Assembly (NCBI GenBank): GCA_017847725.1
Contig: JAGAXW010000020.1
Coordinates: 1-64,000, forward strand
Direction of reading: 5' to 3'
From: Prevotella sp.
GTDB lineage: Bacteria; Bacteroidota; Bacteroidia; Bacteroidales; Bacteroidaceae
DNA: 64,000 nucleotides
Of this stretch, positions 42,217-49,955 are shown piece after piece. The first letter of the stretch is position 1. The number at the start of each line of letters is the position of its first letter. The position numbers and the translations under genes are program-made. A model generated the notes under the pieces. It worked only from the letters and a program-made list of their open reading frames with translations. It did not search any database and was not told where the DNA came from.

Positions 42217-43650
42217 ATGCTGAAAAGGAAAATAGAAGACTCTCTTACCCTGTGGAAAGACTCTGCTGGACACAAGCCTTTGGTGATAATGGGCATTCGT
42301 CAGTGTGGTAAGACATTCATAGCACAGCACTTTGCAGAAACAAACTACAAGACTGTTGTCTATATCAATTTCATAAAGCAGCCTGAGCGTATCACAGCGT
42401 TTCTTGGTGCGAAAGATGTGAACACTATTTTATTGAACTTGTCCGCACAGATTTCTGGAGTGACTTTCACTCCTGGAGAGACGTGTTTTATCTTTGATGA
42501 AATACAAGAATGCCCTGAAGCACGCACTTCACTGAAGTTCTTCAGGGAGGACGGGCGCTTCGATGTGATTGCAACAGGTTCACTACTTGGAGTGCAGGGG
42601 TATGGTGATGAACTAAAGAAACAACACCGCAGGTTGTCAAAAACGAAAGATCCTGGCATCAATTCTGTGCCAGTCGGCTCTGAAGACATCATTGAAATGT
42701 ATCCGCTGGACTTTGAAGAGTTCCTTTGGGCCAACGGCGTGAGCACAGGAGTAATAGACGCTCTCTCAAAGTGCTACGCGCAAGAATCTCCCGTTCCTGC
42801 CGGCATACATGCTGCCTTGAAGAATATGCTGAACCTTTATGTCGCTGTCGGAGGACTGCCTGATGCTGTCAATGCTTTCCTCAGGACCAATAACATGAAC
42901 GAGGTCAGAAAGGTCTATCAGTCCATCTTGAAGGAGTATCGCGATGATATGGTAAAGTATGCTCCTGACAAAGACAAGCCACATATCCGTGAGTGTTTCA
43001 ACTCCGTTCCAAAACAGTTGGCAAAGGAAAACAAAAAATTCCAGTATAGTAAGGTGAAACCAGGAGGGCGCGGAGAGACTTATGCCGGGGCGCTGCAATG
43101 GTTGGAAGATGCAGGTATTATCTGCCGCTGCTACAATACTGACATCACTGGGCTTCCGATGGAAGGCAATGCCAAGGACAATGTTTTCAAAGTCTATATG
43201 TCCGATATTGGCTTGCTCGTAGAGATGCTTGGAGAGGGAACACGCGCTGACATTCTTCAAGGCAATCTTGGCGGTTTCAAAGGTGCTATATACGAGAATC
43301 TGATGGCCGACACACTTCACAAGAAATCGCAAAACCTTTACTATTTCCAAAAGGATTCAGGATTGGAATTAGATTTTCTTGTGCGAATGAACGGAGAGTG
43401 TGTTCCGCTGGAAGTCAAGGCGAAGTCAAGCAAGTCTAAAAGCGCAAGAACTGTTTTGAACCACCCGGAGAAGTATCATGTCAAACAGATTATAAAGTTC
43501 GGTGATTACAATATCGGCAGGGAAGGGCAGTTATTGACCCTCCCCAGCTATATGCAGTTCCTGCTGAACTTGCAACCAGAAGAAATCGTGCTTGAACCGG
43601 TGGACATTGATGAAATTAACCGTATGGCATCAGAGTTCCTGGGACAATAG
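42217..43650 (+). CDS. AAA ATPase with DUF4143 domain
   Basis: A 477-residue protein of the AAA_14/DUF4143 family. Walker A reads GIRQCGKTFIA at about residue 27, Walker B IFDEIQECPEA at about 93, and a sensor region IATGSLLGVQ at about 117. The C-terminal DUF4143 domain contains YAGALQWLEDAGIICRCYN, IYENLMADTLHKKS and the nuclease-like ELDFLVRMNGECVPLEVKAKSS with a D...E..K pattern similar to PD-(D/E)XK folds. These ATPases are common, horizontally spread genes of unknown biology. It has its own promoter, operator-like repeats and terminator, so it is a self-contained cassette. Confidence 0.85.
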   Translation: MLKRKIEDSLTLWKDSAGHKPLVIMGIRQCGKTFIAQHFAETNYKTVVYINFIKQPERITAFLGAKDVNTILLNLSAQISGVTFTPGETCFIFDEIQECPEARTSLKFFREDGRFDVIATGSLLGVQGYGDELKKQHRRLSKTKDPGINSVPVGSEDIIEMYPLDFEEFLWANGVSTGVIDALSKCYAQESPVPAGIHAALKNMLNLYVAVGGLPDAVNAFLRTNNMNEVRKVYQSILKEYRDDMVKYAPDKDKPHIRECFNSVPKQLAKENKKFQYSKVKPGGRGETYAGALQWLEDAGIICRCYNTDITGLPMEGNAKDNVFKVYMSDIGLLVEMLGEGTRADILQGNLGGFKGAIYENLMADTLHKKSQNLYYFQKDSGLELDFLVRMNGECVPLEVKAKSSKSKSARTVLNHPEKYHVKQIIKFGDYNIGREGQLLTLPSYMQFLLNLQPEEIVLEPVDIDEINRMASEFLGQ

Positions 43651-43670
43651 TTTTTCGAGATTCATCAAGG

Positions 43671-43717
43671 AAACTCACGGATTTGCAAATAATCTGCAAA
43701 TTTGTGAGTTTTCTTTT
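43671..43717 (+). terminator. Terminator of the AAA ATPase gene
   Basis: A 17-bp stem (43671-43687, beginning AAACTCAC, against 43695-43711, ending GTGAGTTT, with two G-T wobbles) is followed by T-rich sequence. Confidence 0.85.
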
Positions 43718-43827
43718 TGATTTGCGGAATAATAGCTTCAAATAGGATATAGCTTCAGTCTTACTCAAACAGGCCCGTCAAATCATCTCCAGTAAAAAGA
43801 AAAGAATTGTTCTAAGAGCTCACCAAG

Positions 43828-43956
43828 ATGTCAAAGCAGGCAAATTTAAAGTTTACGTTTACCCATGTATATATACATGAAGGAGAAATAGAGGGGTATA
43901 TCAAGCCTCCATCGGGAGGGATAGTTAAATTACCACCAAACAGACCGGAAAAATAA
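43828..43956 (+). CDS. Short ORF of 42 codons, uncertain
   Basis: ATG 43828 opens SKQANLKFTFTHVYIHEGE and ends GGIVKLPPNRPEK. It lies in the 445-bp gap between the ATPase terminator and the ftsY terminator/promoter. A second overlapping frame (about 43746-43880: LLKQARQIISSKKKRIVLRA) also looks protein-like but has no start codon, so the stretch may be gene debris. No family is recognised. Apart from this and the adjacent hairpins I see nothing in the gap. Confidence 0.25.
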   Translation: MSKQANLKFTFTHVYIHEGEIEGYIKPPSGGIVKLPPNRPEK

Positions 43957-44091
43957 AAAACAGATGGAGCTTTTGATAAGAACCTCACGGGGGGCAAGTC
44001 CTCCTGTGAGCCAATAGCGATAAAATTTTGCAGAATTTAACGTAAATATTTTATCACTTGCCACCATCACATTTTTTTTGCCTACAACCAT

Positions 44092-44131
44092 AAAAATAAG
44101 GCTGCAATGTTTGGTTGCAGCCTTATTTTTT
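44092..44131 (+). terminator. Terminator just upstream of ftsY
   Basis: AAAAATAAGGCTGCAA (44092-44107) pairs with TTGCAGCCTTATTTTT (44115-44130) around a 7-base loop. It ends 3 bases before the ftsY -7 element and so insulates that gene from the accessory island. Confidence 0.88.
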
Positions 44132-44133
44132 CG

Positions 44134-44141
44134 TACTTTTG
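44134..44141 (+). promoter_or_regulatory. Promoter -7 element (TACTTTTG) of the ftsY operon
   Basis: TACTTTTG lies 20 bases before ATG 44162. It is directly behind the terminator, whose A/T-rich arm may supply the -33 region. Confidence 0.65.
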
Positions 44142-44161
44142 CAGTCGTAATATATTGCGTT

Positions 44162-45118
44162 ATGGGTATTTTCGGATTTTTTAATAAGGAAAAGAAGGAG
44201 ACACTGGACAAGGGATTGGAAAAGACCAAGACCAGTGTCTTCGACAAGATAGCCCGTGCCGTGGCCGGGAAGTCGAAAGTGGACGACGATGTGCTTGACA
44301 ATCTGGAGGAAGTGCTCGTCACGTCGGACGTCGGCGTGGAGACGACGCTCAAGGTCATCGAGCGCATCGAGGAGCGAGTGGCGCGCGACAAGTATGTCTC
44401 TACCAGCGAGCTGAACGAGATATTGCGCGACGAGATAGCCTCGCTGCTGGCCGAGAACAATTCGGACGACAACGACAACTGGGACCTGCCCGGCGACCAT
44501 AAGCCCTATGTCATCCTGGTGGTAGGCGTAAACGGCGTGGGCAAGACGACGACCATCGGCAAACTGGCGTGGCAGTTTAAAAACGCCGGTAAGAAGGTAT
44601 ACCTGGGTGCTGCCGACACCTTCCGTGCCGCTGCCGTGGAGCAGTTGTGCATCTGGGGCGAGCGCGTAGGCGTGCCTGTCGTCAAGCAGCAGATGGGGTC
44701 CGACCCCGCCTCGGTGGCATTCGACACGCTGCAGAGCGCCAAGGCCAACGGAGCCGACGTGGTGCTGATAGACACCGCCGGCCGCCTGCACAACAAGGTG
44801 GGACTGATGAACGAGCTGAAGAAGGTGAAGGAGGTCATGAAGAAGGTGTTGCCCGACGCTCCCGACGAGGTGATGCTCGTGCTCGACGGTTCTACCGGGC
44901 AAAATGCCTTCGAGCAGGCAAAGCAGTTCTCGGCCGTCACTCAGATTACGTCGCTGGCCATCACGAAGCTCGACGGCACAGCCAAGGGCGGCGTAGTCAT
45001 CGGCATCTCCGACCAGCTCAAGGTGCCCGTGAAGTATATCGGACTGGGCGAGGGCATGCAGGACCTGCAGCTATTCAATAAACGTCAGTTTGTGGACTCT
45101 CTCTTCAAGCATGACTAA
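44162..45118 (+). CDS. ftsY: Signal recognition particle receptor FtsY
   Basis: A 318-residue SRP GTPase that docks ribosome-nascent-chain complexes at the membrane. The short N-domain (LDKGLEKTKTSVFDKIARAV) lacks the long acidic A-domain of E. coli, normal for Bacteroidota. The G-domain shows VVGVNGVGKTTTIGKLA, AADTFRAAAVEQL, LIDTAGRLHNKVGLM and TKLDGTAKGG. ATG 44162 is used because the in-frame extension to 44078 crosses the terminator and promoter. It overlaps rimO by 8 bp. Confidence 0.96.
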   Translation: MGIFGFFNKEKKETLDKGLEKTKTSVFDKIARAVAGKSKVDDDVLDNLEEVLVTSDVGVETTLKVIERIEERVARDKYVSTSELNEILRDEIASLLAENNSDDNDNWDLPGDHKPYVILVVGVNGVGKTTTIGKLAWQFKNAGKKVYLGAADTFRAAAVEQLCIWGERVGVPVVKQQMGSDPASVAFDTLQSAKANGADVVLIDTAGRLHNKVGLMNELKKVKEVMKKVLPDAPDEVMLVLDGSTGQNAFEQAKQFSAVTQITSLAITKLDGTAKGGVVIGISDQLKVPVKYIGLGEGMQDLQLFNKRQFVDSLFKHD

Positions 45119-46400
45119 ACAGACGATAGACATCATCACCTTAGGCTGCTCGAAAAACCTGGTCGACAGTGAGCAGCTGATGGGGCTCTTTGAGGCCAAC
45201 GGCTATCATGTCACGCACGATGCCGAACAGCCTCAGGGTGAGATAGCCGTGGTCAACACGTGCGGATTCATCGAAGACGCCAAGCAGGAGAGTATCGACA
45301 CCATCCTCGAACTGGTGCAGGCAAAGGAGGAGGGACGACTGAAGAAACTCTATGTGATGGGATGCCTCTCGGAACGCTATCTGGCCGACCTGGAAGCCGA
45401 GATTCCGGAAGTGGACGGCTGGTACGGCAAGTTCAACTACAAACAGCTGCTGACAGACTTGCAAGAGACAAACACCTGTGAGGGTAGGCGCCATGTCACT
45501 ACGCCCAGTCACTATGCCTACGTGAAAATCTCGGAGGGCTGCGACCGCCATTGTGCCTATTGCGCCATCCCCATCATCACCGGCCGCCACAAGAGCAGGC
45601 CCATGCAGGAAATACTGGACGAGGTGCGCTGGCTGGTGGGGCAGGGTGTCAAGGAGTTTCAGGTCATCGCCCAAGAACTGACCTATTATGGAGTGGATAT
45701 CGACGGCCGTCAGCATATCGCCGAACTGATAGAGCGCATGGCAGAGATAGAAGGGGTGGAGTGGATTCGGCTACACTATGCCTACCCGGCTCACTTCCCA
45801 TGGGACCTGCTGCGCGTGATACGCGAAAAGCCGAACGTATGCAACTATCTCGACATCGCCCTACAGCACATCTCCGACCACATGCTGAGCCGCATGCAAC
45901 GCCATTTCTCCAAGCAAGAGACCTACGAACTGATAGAGAGAATACGCCGCGAGGTGCCCGGCATCCATATCCGCACGACGCTGATGGTGGGATTCCCGGG
46001 CGAGACGGACGACGACTTCAGCGAACTGATAGCGTTTACCAAATGGGCGCGCTTTGAGCGAATGGGTGCCTTTGCCTATTCGGAAGAAGACGGGACATAC
46101 AGCGCCCTGCACTACGCAGACGACGTGCCGGCTGAGGTGAAGCAGGCCCGACTGGATAAGCTGATGCGCATACAGCAGAACATCAGCGCCGAGATAGAGG
46201 CCGACAAGGTGGGGCGCCGGATGCGCATCATCGTAGACCGGCTGGAGGGCGACTATTTCGTAGGCCGCACGGAGTTCTGTTCGCCCGAGGTAGACCCAGA
46301 GGTGTTGGTGCCTGCTGCTGAAAATCTGCGGATTGGCGAGTTCTATGATGTACGCATTACGGATGCGGAGGAGTTTGATTTATACGCTACGACATTATGA
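45111..46400 (+). CDS. rimO: Ribosomal protein S12 methylthiotransferase RimO
   Basis: A 429-residue radical-SAM enzyme that methylthiolates the conserved Asp of S12. The N-terminal domain carries the auxiliary-cluster cysteines (LGCSKNLVDSEQL, VNTCGFIEDA, MGCLSERYL), followed by the radical-SAM motif EGCDRHCAYCAIP at about residue 146. The C-terminal TRAM domain ends the protein (MRIIVDRLEGDYFVGRTEF, YDVRITDAEEFDL). The start lies inside the ftsY end (8-bp overlap). It overlaps the HU gene by 4 bp. Confidence 0.95.
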   Translation: MTKQTIDIITLGCSKNLVDSEQLMGLFEANGYHVTHDAEQPQGEIAVVNTCGFIEDAKQESIDTILELVQAKEEGRLKKLYVMGCLSERYLADLEAEIPEVDGWYGKFNYKQLLTDLQETNTCEGRRHVTTPSHYAYVKISEGCDRHCAYCAIPIITGRHKSRPMQEILDEVRWLVGQGVKEFQVIAQELTYYGVDIDGRQHIAELIERMAEIEGVEWIRLHYAYPAHFPWDLLRVIREKPNVCNYLDIALQHISDHMLSRMQRHFSKQETYELIERIRREVPGIHIRTTLMVGFPGETDDDFSELIAFTKWARFERMGAFAYSEEDGTYSALHYADDVPAEVKQARLDKLMRIQQNISAEIEADKVGRRMRIIVDRLEGDYFVGRTEFCSPEVDPEVLVPAAENLRIGEFYDVRITDAEEFDLYATTL

Positions 46401-46681
46401 ATAACAAGGAGTTTATAGCAATGTTGGCCGAACGAACCGGCTATACTGCAAAGGATACCCAAAAGCTGGTGAACAACATGGTCGACGCTATGGGGGACGC
46501 TTTCCAAGACGGCAACTCCGTTATGGTACCTAATTTCGGTGTCTTTGAAACGAAGAAGAAGATGGAGCGTATCATGGTGAATCCGTCGACTGGTCAGCGT
46601 ATGTTGGTGCCGCCCAAACTGGTGCTTGGCTTTAAGCCAAACCAGGCCTGGAAGGCACAGCTGAAAGGAGGACAGGTATGA
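46397..46681 (+). CDS. HU-family DNA-binding protein
   Basis: A 94-residue HU/IHF-fold protein: NKEFIAMLAERTGYTAKDTQKLVNNMVDAMGDA forms the helical body, then GNSVMVPNFGVFETKKKMERIMVNPSTGQRM gives the DNA-binding arm with its conserved Pro, and LGFKPNQAWK the C-terminus. It overlaps both rimO and the following HU-LysM gene by 4 bp, so the two HU proteins are made together and could form a heterodimer. Confidence 0.9.
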   Translation: MNNKEFIAMLAERTGYTAKDTQKLVNNMVDAMGDAFQDGNSVMVPNFGVFETKKKMERIMVNPSTGQRMLVPPKLVLGFKPNQAWKAQLKGGQV

Positions 46682-47961
46682 TGGAGAAGTATACCATACA
46701 GGAGATAGCCAAGATACTTGTCGAGAAAAACGGGCTGTCGCAGCGCGACGCCAACAGATTCGCCACCGAGATGTTTGCCATCATCCTGGAGCAGCTGCAA
46801 CAGGGCGACTTCGTGAAGGTGAAAGGTCTTGGCACCTTTAAGATTATCAATGTCGAGGCCCGTGCCAGTGTCAGTGTGCGCACGGGGGAGCGTGTCTTGA
46901 TCGACAGTCATTCAAAGGTGAGCTTCACGCCGGATTCTACCATGAAGGAACTGGTCAATAAGCCTTTCTCGCAGTTTGAAACGGTAACACTCAATGAAGG
47001 CGTAGAATTTGACGATCTGGAAGACGATACTGACGAAGATACCTCTGTGGTCAAGGCTGTTTCCGACGATGCTCCTGTCGTGGAACCTGTTCCTGAGTTC
47101 GTTCCGGAATACGTGCCGGAGCCTGTCGTAGAACCTGTTGTGGAACCCATTCCTGAATTTATTCCGGAACCAGTTCCAGAGCCCGTTGTAGAGTCTGTCG
47201 TAGAGCCTGTTGTAGAACCCACTCCAGAGTCTGTTGTGGAACCCGTCGTAGAATCTGTTGTAGAACCCACTCCAGAGCCTGTTGTGGAACCCGTCGTAGA
47301 ACCTGTTGTGGAACCCACTCCAGAGCCTGTTGTGGAACCCAGCCCCATCGTAGAACCCATTCCCGAACCAGCTCCCGAACCGGAACCTGCTCCAGAGCCC
47401 GTCTCAGATAATAAACAGCCTCTGCTTGCAATTGACGACAATCCTCAAATATCCCGGTGGCTTTTAGTTGTAATGGGATTTGTTGGCGTTGCGGTTGCAA
47501 TGCTGTCTGCTTATGGAGGCTACCAGTATGGTATTGCCTCACAGCCATATGTGGCCGATACCGTCATGGTGAGGGATACGGTGTTCGTTCCCCTGCCGGA
47601 GGAGGAAGAGGACTCTGTAGAACAGTTTGACGTGACTGACGAGCAGCATGAGATGGCAGAAGAAGAGAAACCGCAGCCACAGCCCGAAGCCAAGACGGAC
47701 GAGGCATCGGAGATAGCTGACAAATACGCCAAGAAAGACGAGCGCGTACGACTGGGAGCATACCGCATCGTGGGCACGGCCCAAGTAGTGACGGTGAAGC
47801 CTGGTCAGACTTTCTATAGCCTGTGTAGGGCATATCTGGGTCCGGATATGGAGTGCTACGTGGAAGTGTACAACGACCTGCCCCCAGAGCCCCGCCTGAA
47901 TGCCGGTCAGACATTGAAGATACCGAAGTTGGAGCGCAAGAAGGCTCAAAAGAACAACTAA
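46678..47961 (+). CDS. Membrane-anchored HU-domain protein with periplasmic LysM domain
   Basis: A 427-residue protein with an unusual order. Residues 1-92 are an HU/IHF-type DNA-binding domain (TIQEIAKILVEKNGLSQRDA, GDFVKVKGLGTFKIINVEAR, SVRTGERVLIDSHSKVSF). Residues 105-125 are acidic. Residues 132-242 are Pro/Val/Glu repeats (many VEP and PEPVVE units). Residues 261-281 form one membrane helix (WLLVVMGFVGVAVAMLSAYG) with Arg on its N-terminal side. Residues 282-367 are a charged linker, and 369-417 a LysM domain (VTVKPGQTFYSLCRAYLG, LNAGQTLKIPKL). HU inside and LysM, a peptidoglycan binder, outside fit a bridge between chromosome and wall. Start 46678 overlaps the HU gene; ATG 46681 is an alternative. 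Confidence 0.85.
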   Translation: MMEKYTIQEIAKILVEKNGLSQRDANRFATEMFAIILEQLQQGDFVKVKGLGTFKIINVEARASVSVRTGERVLIDSHSKVSFTPDSTMKELVNKPFSQFETVTLNEGVEFDDLEDDTDEDTSVVKAVSDDAPVVEPVPEFVPEYVPEPVVEPVVEPIPEFIPEPVPEPVVESVVEPVVEPTPESVVEPVVESVVEPTPEPVVEPVVEPVVEPTPEPVVEPSPIVEPIPEPAPEPEPAPEPVSDNKQPLLAIDDNPQISRWLLVVMGFVGVAVAMLSAYGGYQYGIASQPYVADTVMVRDTVFVPLPEEEEDSVEQFDVTDEQHEMAEEEKPQPQPEAKTDEASEIADKYAKKDERVRLGAYRIVGTAQVVTVKPGQTFYSLCRAYLGPDMECYVEVYNDLPPEPRLNAGQTLKIPKLERKKAQKNN

Positions 47962-47967
47962 TATTTG

Positions 47968-48005
47968 AAAGTTTCTTAAAATGTAAGTTTTGAGAAACTT
48001 TTTTA
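47968..48005 (+). terminator. Terminator of the ftsY-rimO-HU operon
   Basis: AAAGTTTCT (47968-47976) pairs with AGAAACTTT (47993-48001), followed by T residues to 48005. Confidence 0.78.
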
Positions 48006-48050
48006 ATATAATTTATGTGTGCAGGTGCACGTAATGAGAATGGAATTGAC

Positions 48051-48058
48051 TACTTTTG
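48051..48058 (+). promoter_or_regulatory. Promoter -7 element (TACTTTTG) of the Bat operon
   Basis: TACTTTTG lies 32 bases before the moxR-type ATG 48091 and after the upstream terminator; no other promoter is evident until after 56 kb. Confidence 0.66.
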
Positions 48059-48090
48059 CATTTCGAAAAAACAAGTAAATTATAAACAAT

Positions 48091-49086
48091 ATGGCAGAAG
48101 CTATTGATATCCGTGAATTAAATATTCGGATAGAACAACAAAGTGGATTCGTTACAAATCTGGTGACGGGCATGGATCGTGTAATTGTCGGACAGAAACA
48201 CCTTGTCGACAGTCTGTTGATTGGACTGCTGAGCGATGGCAATATTCTGCTTGAGGGTGTTCCCGGACTGGCTAAGACGCTGGCCATCAAGACGCTGGCC
48301 CAGTTGATCGATGCTACCTATAGTCGTATACAGTTTACACCGGATTTGTTGCCTGCCGACGTGACAGGTACCATGATATATTCTCAGAAAGACGAGAAAT
48401 TCCAAGTAAAGAAAGGTCCGGTGTTTGCGAATTTTGTACTGGCCGATGAAATCAACCGTGCTCCGGCAAAGGTGCAGAGTGCACTGCTGGAGGCTATGCA
48501 GGAGAAGCAGGTGACGATAGGCAGTGATACCTTCGAGTTGCCCAATCCGTTCCTTGTGATGGCCACCCAGAACCCGATAGAGCAGGAGGGCACCTATCCG
48601 TTGCCTGAAGCGCAGATGGACCGCTTTATGCTGAAGGTGGTGATAGGATACCCGACCATAGACGAAGAAAAGAAGATTATCCGCGAGAATATCGCTGGAG
48701 CACTGCCAAAGGTGCTGCCTGTCACGACGGCTGAGGAGATTCTTCAGGCACGTTCCGTAGTACGTGAGGTGTATATTGATGAGAAGATTGAACAGTATAT
48801 AGCCGACATCGTGTTTGCAACCCGCTATCCTGACCGTTATGGACTCAAGGACATGAAAGACATGATTTCGTTTGGCGGTTCTCCTCGTGCCAGTATCAAT
48901 CTTGCCAAGGCTGCCCGTGCCTATGCGTTCATCAAGCGCCGCGGATATGTGGTGCCAGAGGATGTCCGTGCCGTTGCTCACGATGTGTTACGTCATCGCA
49001 TAGGACTTACCTACGAGGCCGAGGCATCAAATATTACCAGTGAGGAAATCGTCTCGAAGATTGTTAATAAGGTGGAAGTTCCTTGA
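48091..49086 (+). CDS. MoxR-family AAA+ ATPase (Bat operon)
   Basis: A 331-residue AAA+ chaperone-type ATPase. Walker A is GVPGLAKTLAIK, Walker B and sensor regions are FVLADEINRAPAK and MATQNPIEQEGTYPLPEAQMDRFM, and Arg fingers lie near SPRASINLAK. MoxR ATPases work with von Willebrand factor A (VWA) proteins, supplied here by DUF58, BatA and BatB downstream, probably to activate or insert metal into envelope complexes. It is the first gene of the Bat operon; its stop overlaps the DUF58 start (TGATG). Confidence 0.92.
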   Translation: MAEAIDIRELNIRIEQQSGFVTNLVTGMDRVIVGQKHLVDSLLIGLLSDGNILLEGVPGLAKTLAIKTLAQLIDATYSRIQFTPDLLPADVTGTMIYSQKDEKFQVKKGPVFANFVLADEINRAPAKVQSALLEAMQEKQVTIGSDTFELPNPFLVMATQNPIEQEGTYPLPEAQMDRFMLKVVIGYPTIDEEKKIIRENIAGALPKVLPVTTAEEILQARSVVREVYIDEKIEQYIADIVFATRYPDRYGLKDMKDMISFGGSPRASINLAKAARAYAFIKRRGYVVPEDVRAVAHDVLRHRIGLTYEAEASNITSEEIVSKIVNKVEVP

Positions 49087-49955
49087 TGGAGACAAGTGAA
49101 ATCCTCAAGAAAGTACGGAAGATAGAGATTAAGGCCCGTGGCCTCAGCTCGAACGTCTTTGCCGGGCAATATCATTCTGCATTCAAAGGCAGAGGTATGG
49201 CCTTCAGTGAGGTGCGCGAGTATCAATATGGTGACGACATTCGTGACATTGACTGGAATGTCACGGCTCGTTTTCACCATCCCTATGTGAAGGTCTTCGA
49301 CGAGGAGCGTGAGCTGACTGTTATGTTGCTCATAGATGTCAGTGGCTCGCTTGATTTTGGGACACAGCGCCAGTTGAAGCGTGATATGGTGACGGAAATC
49401 GCTGCCACGATTGCTTTCTCTGCCATCCAGAACAATGACAAGATAGGGGTGATCTTCTTCTCTGACCACATAGAGAAATACATCCCTCCCAAGAAGGGAC
49501 GTCACCACATCCTATATATCATCCGCGAAATGCTGAATTTCAAGCCTGAGTCTCGTCGTACGGATGTGAAGCAGGCTTTAGAGTTCCTGACCAGTGTGTC
49601 TAAGCGCCATTGTACAGCCTTTGTGCTGAGTGACTTTTACGACGATCAGGATTTCCTGCAGGCTCTTCAGATAGCTAATCGTAAGCATGACCTGGTGGCG
49701 CTTCAGGTGTATGATGTGCGTGCCAAGGAGTTGCCGGATGTCGGCCTGATGCGTGTGGTCGATGCCGAGACTGGCCACGAACAATATATTGACACGAGTA
49801 GCCGAAGTCTCCGTCAGGCGCATCAGCGCTATTGGGAAAGGCAGCAGCAGCGATTGTATGAATACATGAATAAGAGTAATGTCGACTTGGTGAGCATTGC
49901 CACTAATGAAGACTATGTAAAGGCGTTACTTATGCTTTTTAAACAGAGAAGCTAA
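49086..49955 (+). CDS. DUF58 protein (VWA-like, Bat operon)
   Basis: A 289-residue DUF58 protein: SNVFAGQYHSAFKGRGMAFSEVREYQYGDD and IDWNVTARFHHPYVKVFDEERE form the conserved core. A VWA fold follows with the metal site LLIDVSGSLDFG (DxSxS) and a second Asp region FVLSDFYDDQDF. DUF58 proteins are obligate partners of MoxR ATPases. The start is ATG 49086, overlapping the moxR stop by one base, and its own stop overlaps the next ATG by one base, so translation is coupled. Confidence 0.9.
   Translation: METSEILKKVRKIEIKARGLSSNVFAGQYHSAFKGRGMAFSEVREYQYGDDIRDIDWNVTARFHHPYVKVFDEERELTVMLLIDVSGSLDFGTQRQLKRDMVTEIAATIAFSAIQNNDKIGVIFFSDHIEKYIPPKKGRHHILYIIREMLNFKPESRRTDVKQALEFLTSVSKRHCTAFVLSDFYDDQDFLQALQIANRKHDLVALQVYDVRAKELPDVGLMRVVDAETGHEQYIDTSSRSLRQAHQRYWERQQQRLYEYMNKSNVDLVSIATNEDYVKALLMLFKQRS

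Noticed and set aside
44078-44161. Longer ftsY ORF
   Set aside because: The extension crosses a strong terminator and the promoter.
47090-47400. Repeat tract resembling a CRISPR or satellite array
   Set aside because: The period follows codons of a Pro-Val-Glu spacer; there are no unique spacers between constant repeats.
46908-47441. 177-codon Gly/Ser/Thr repeat ORF opposite the HU-LysM gene
   Set aside because: It is the antisense shadow of the Val-Glu-Pro repeat and has no independent start signals.
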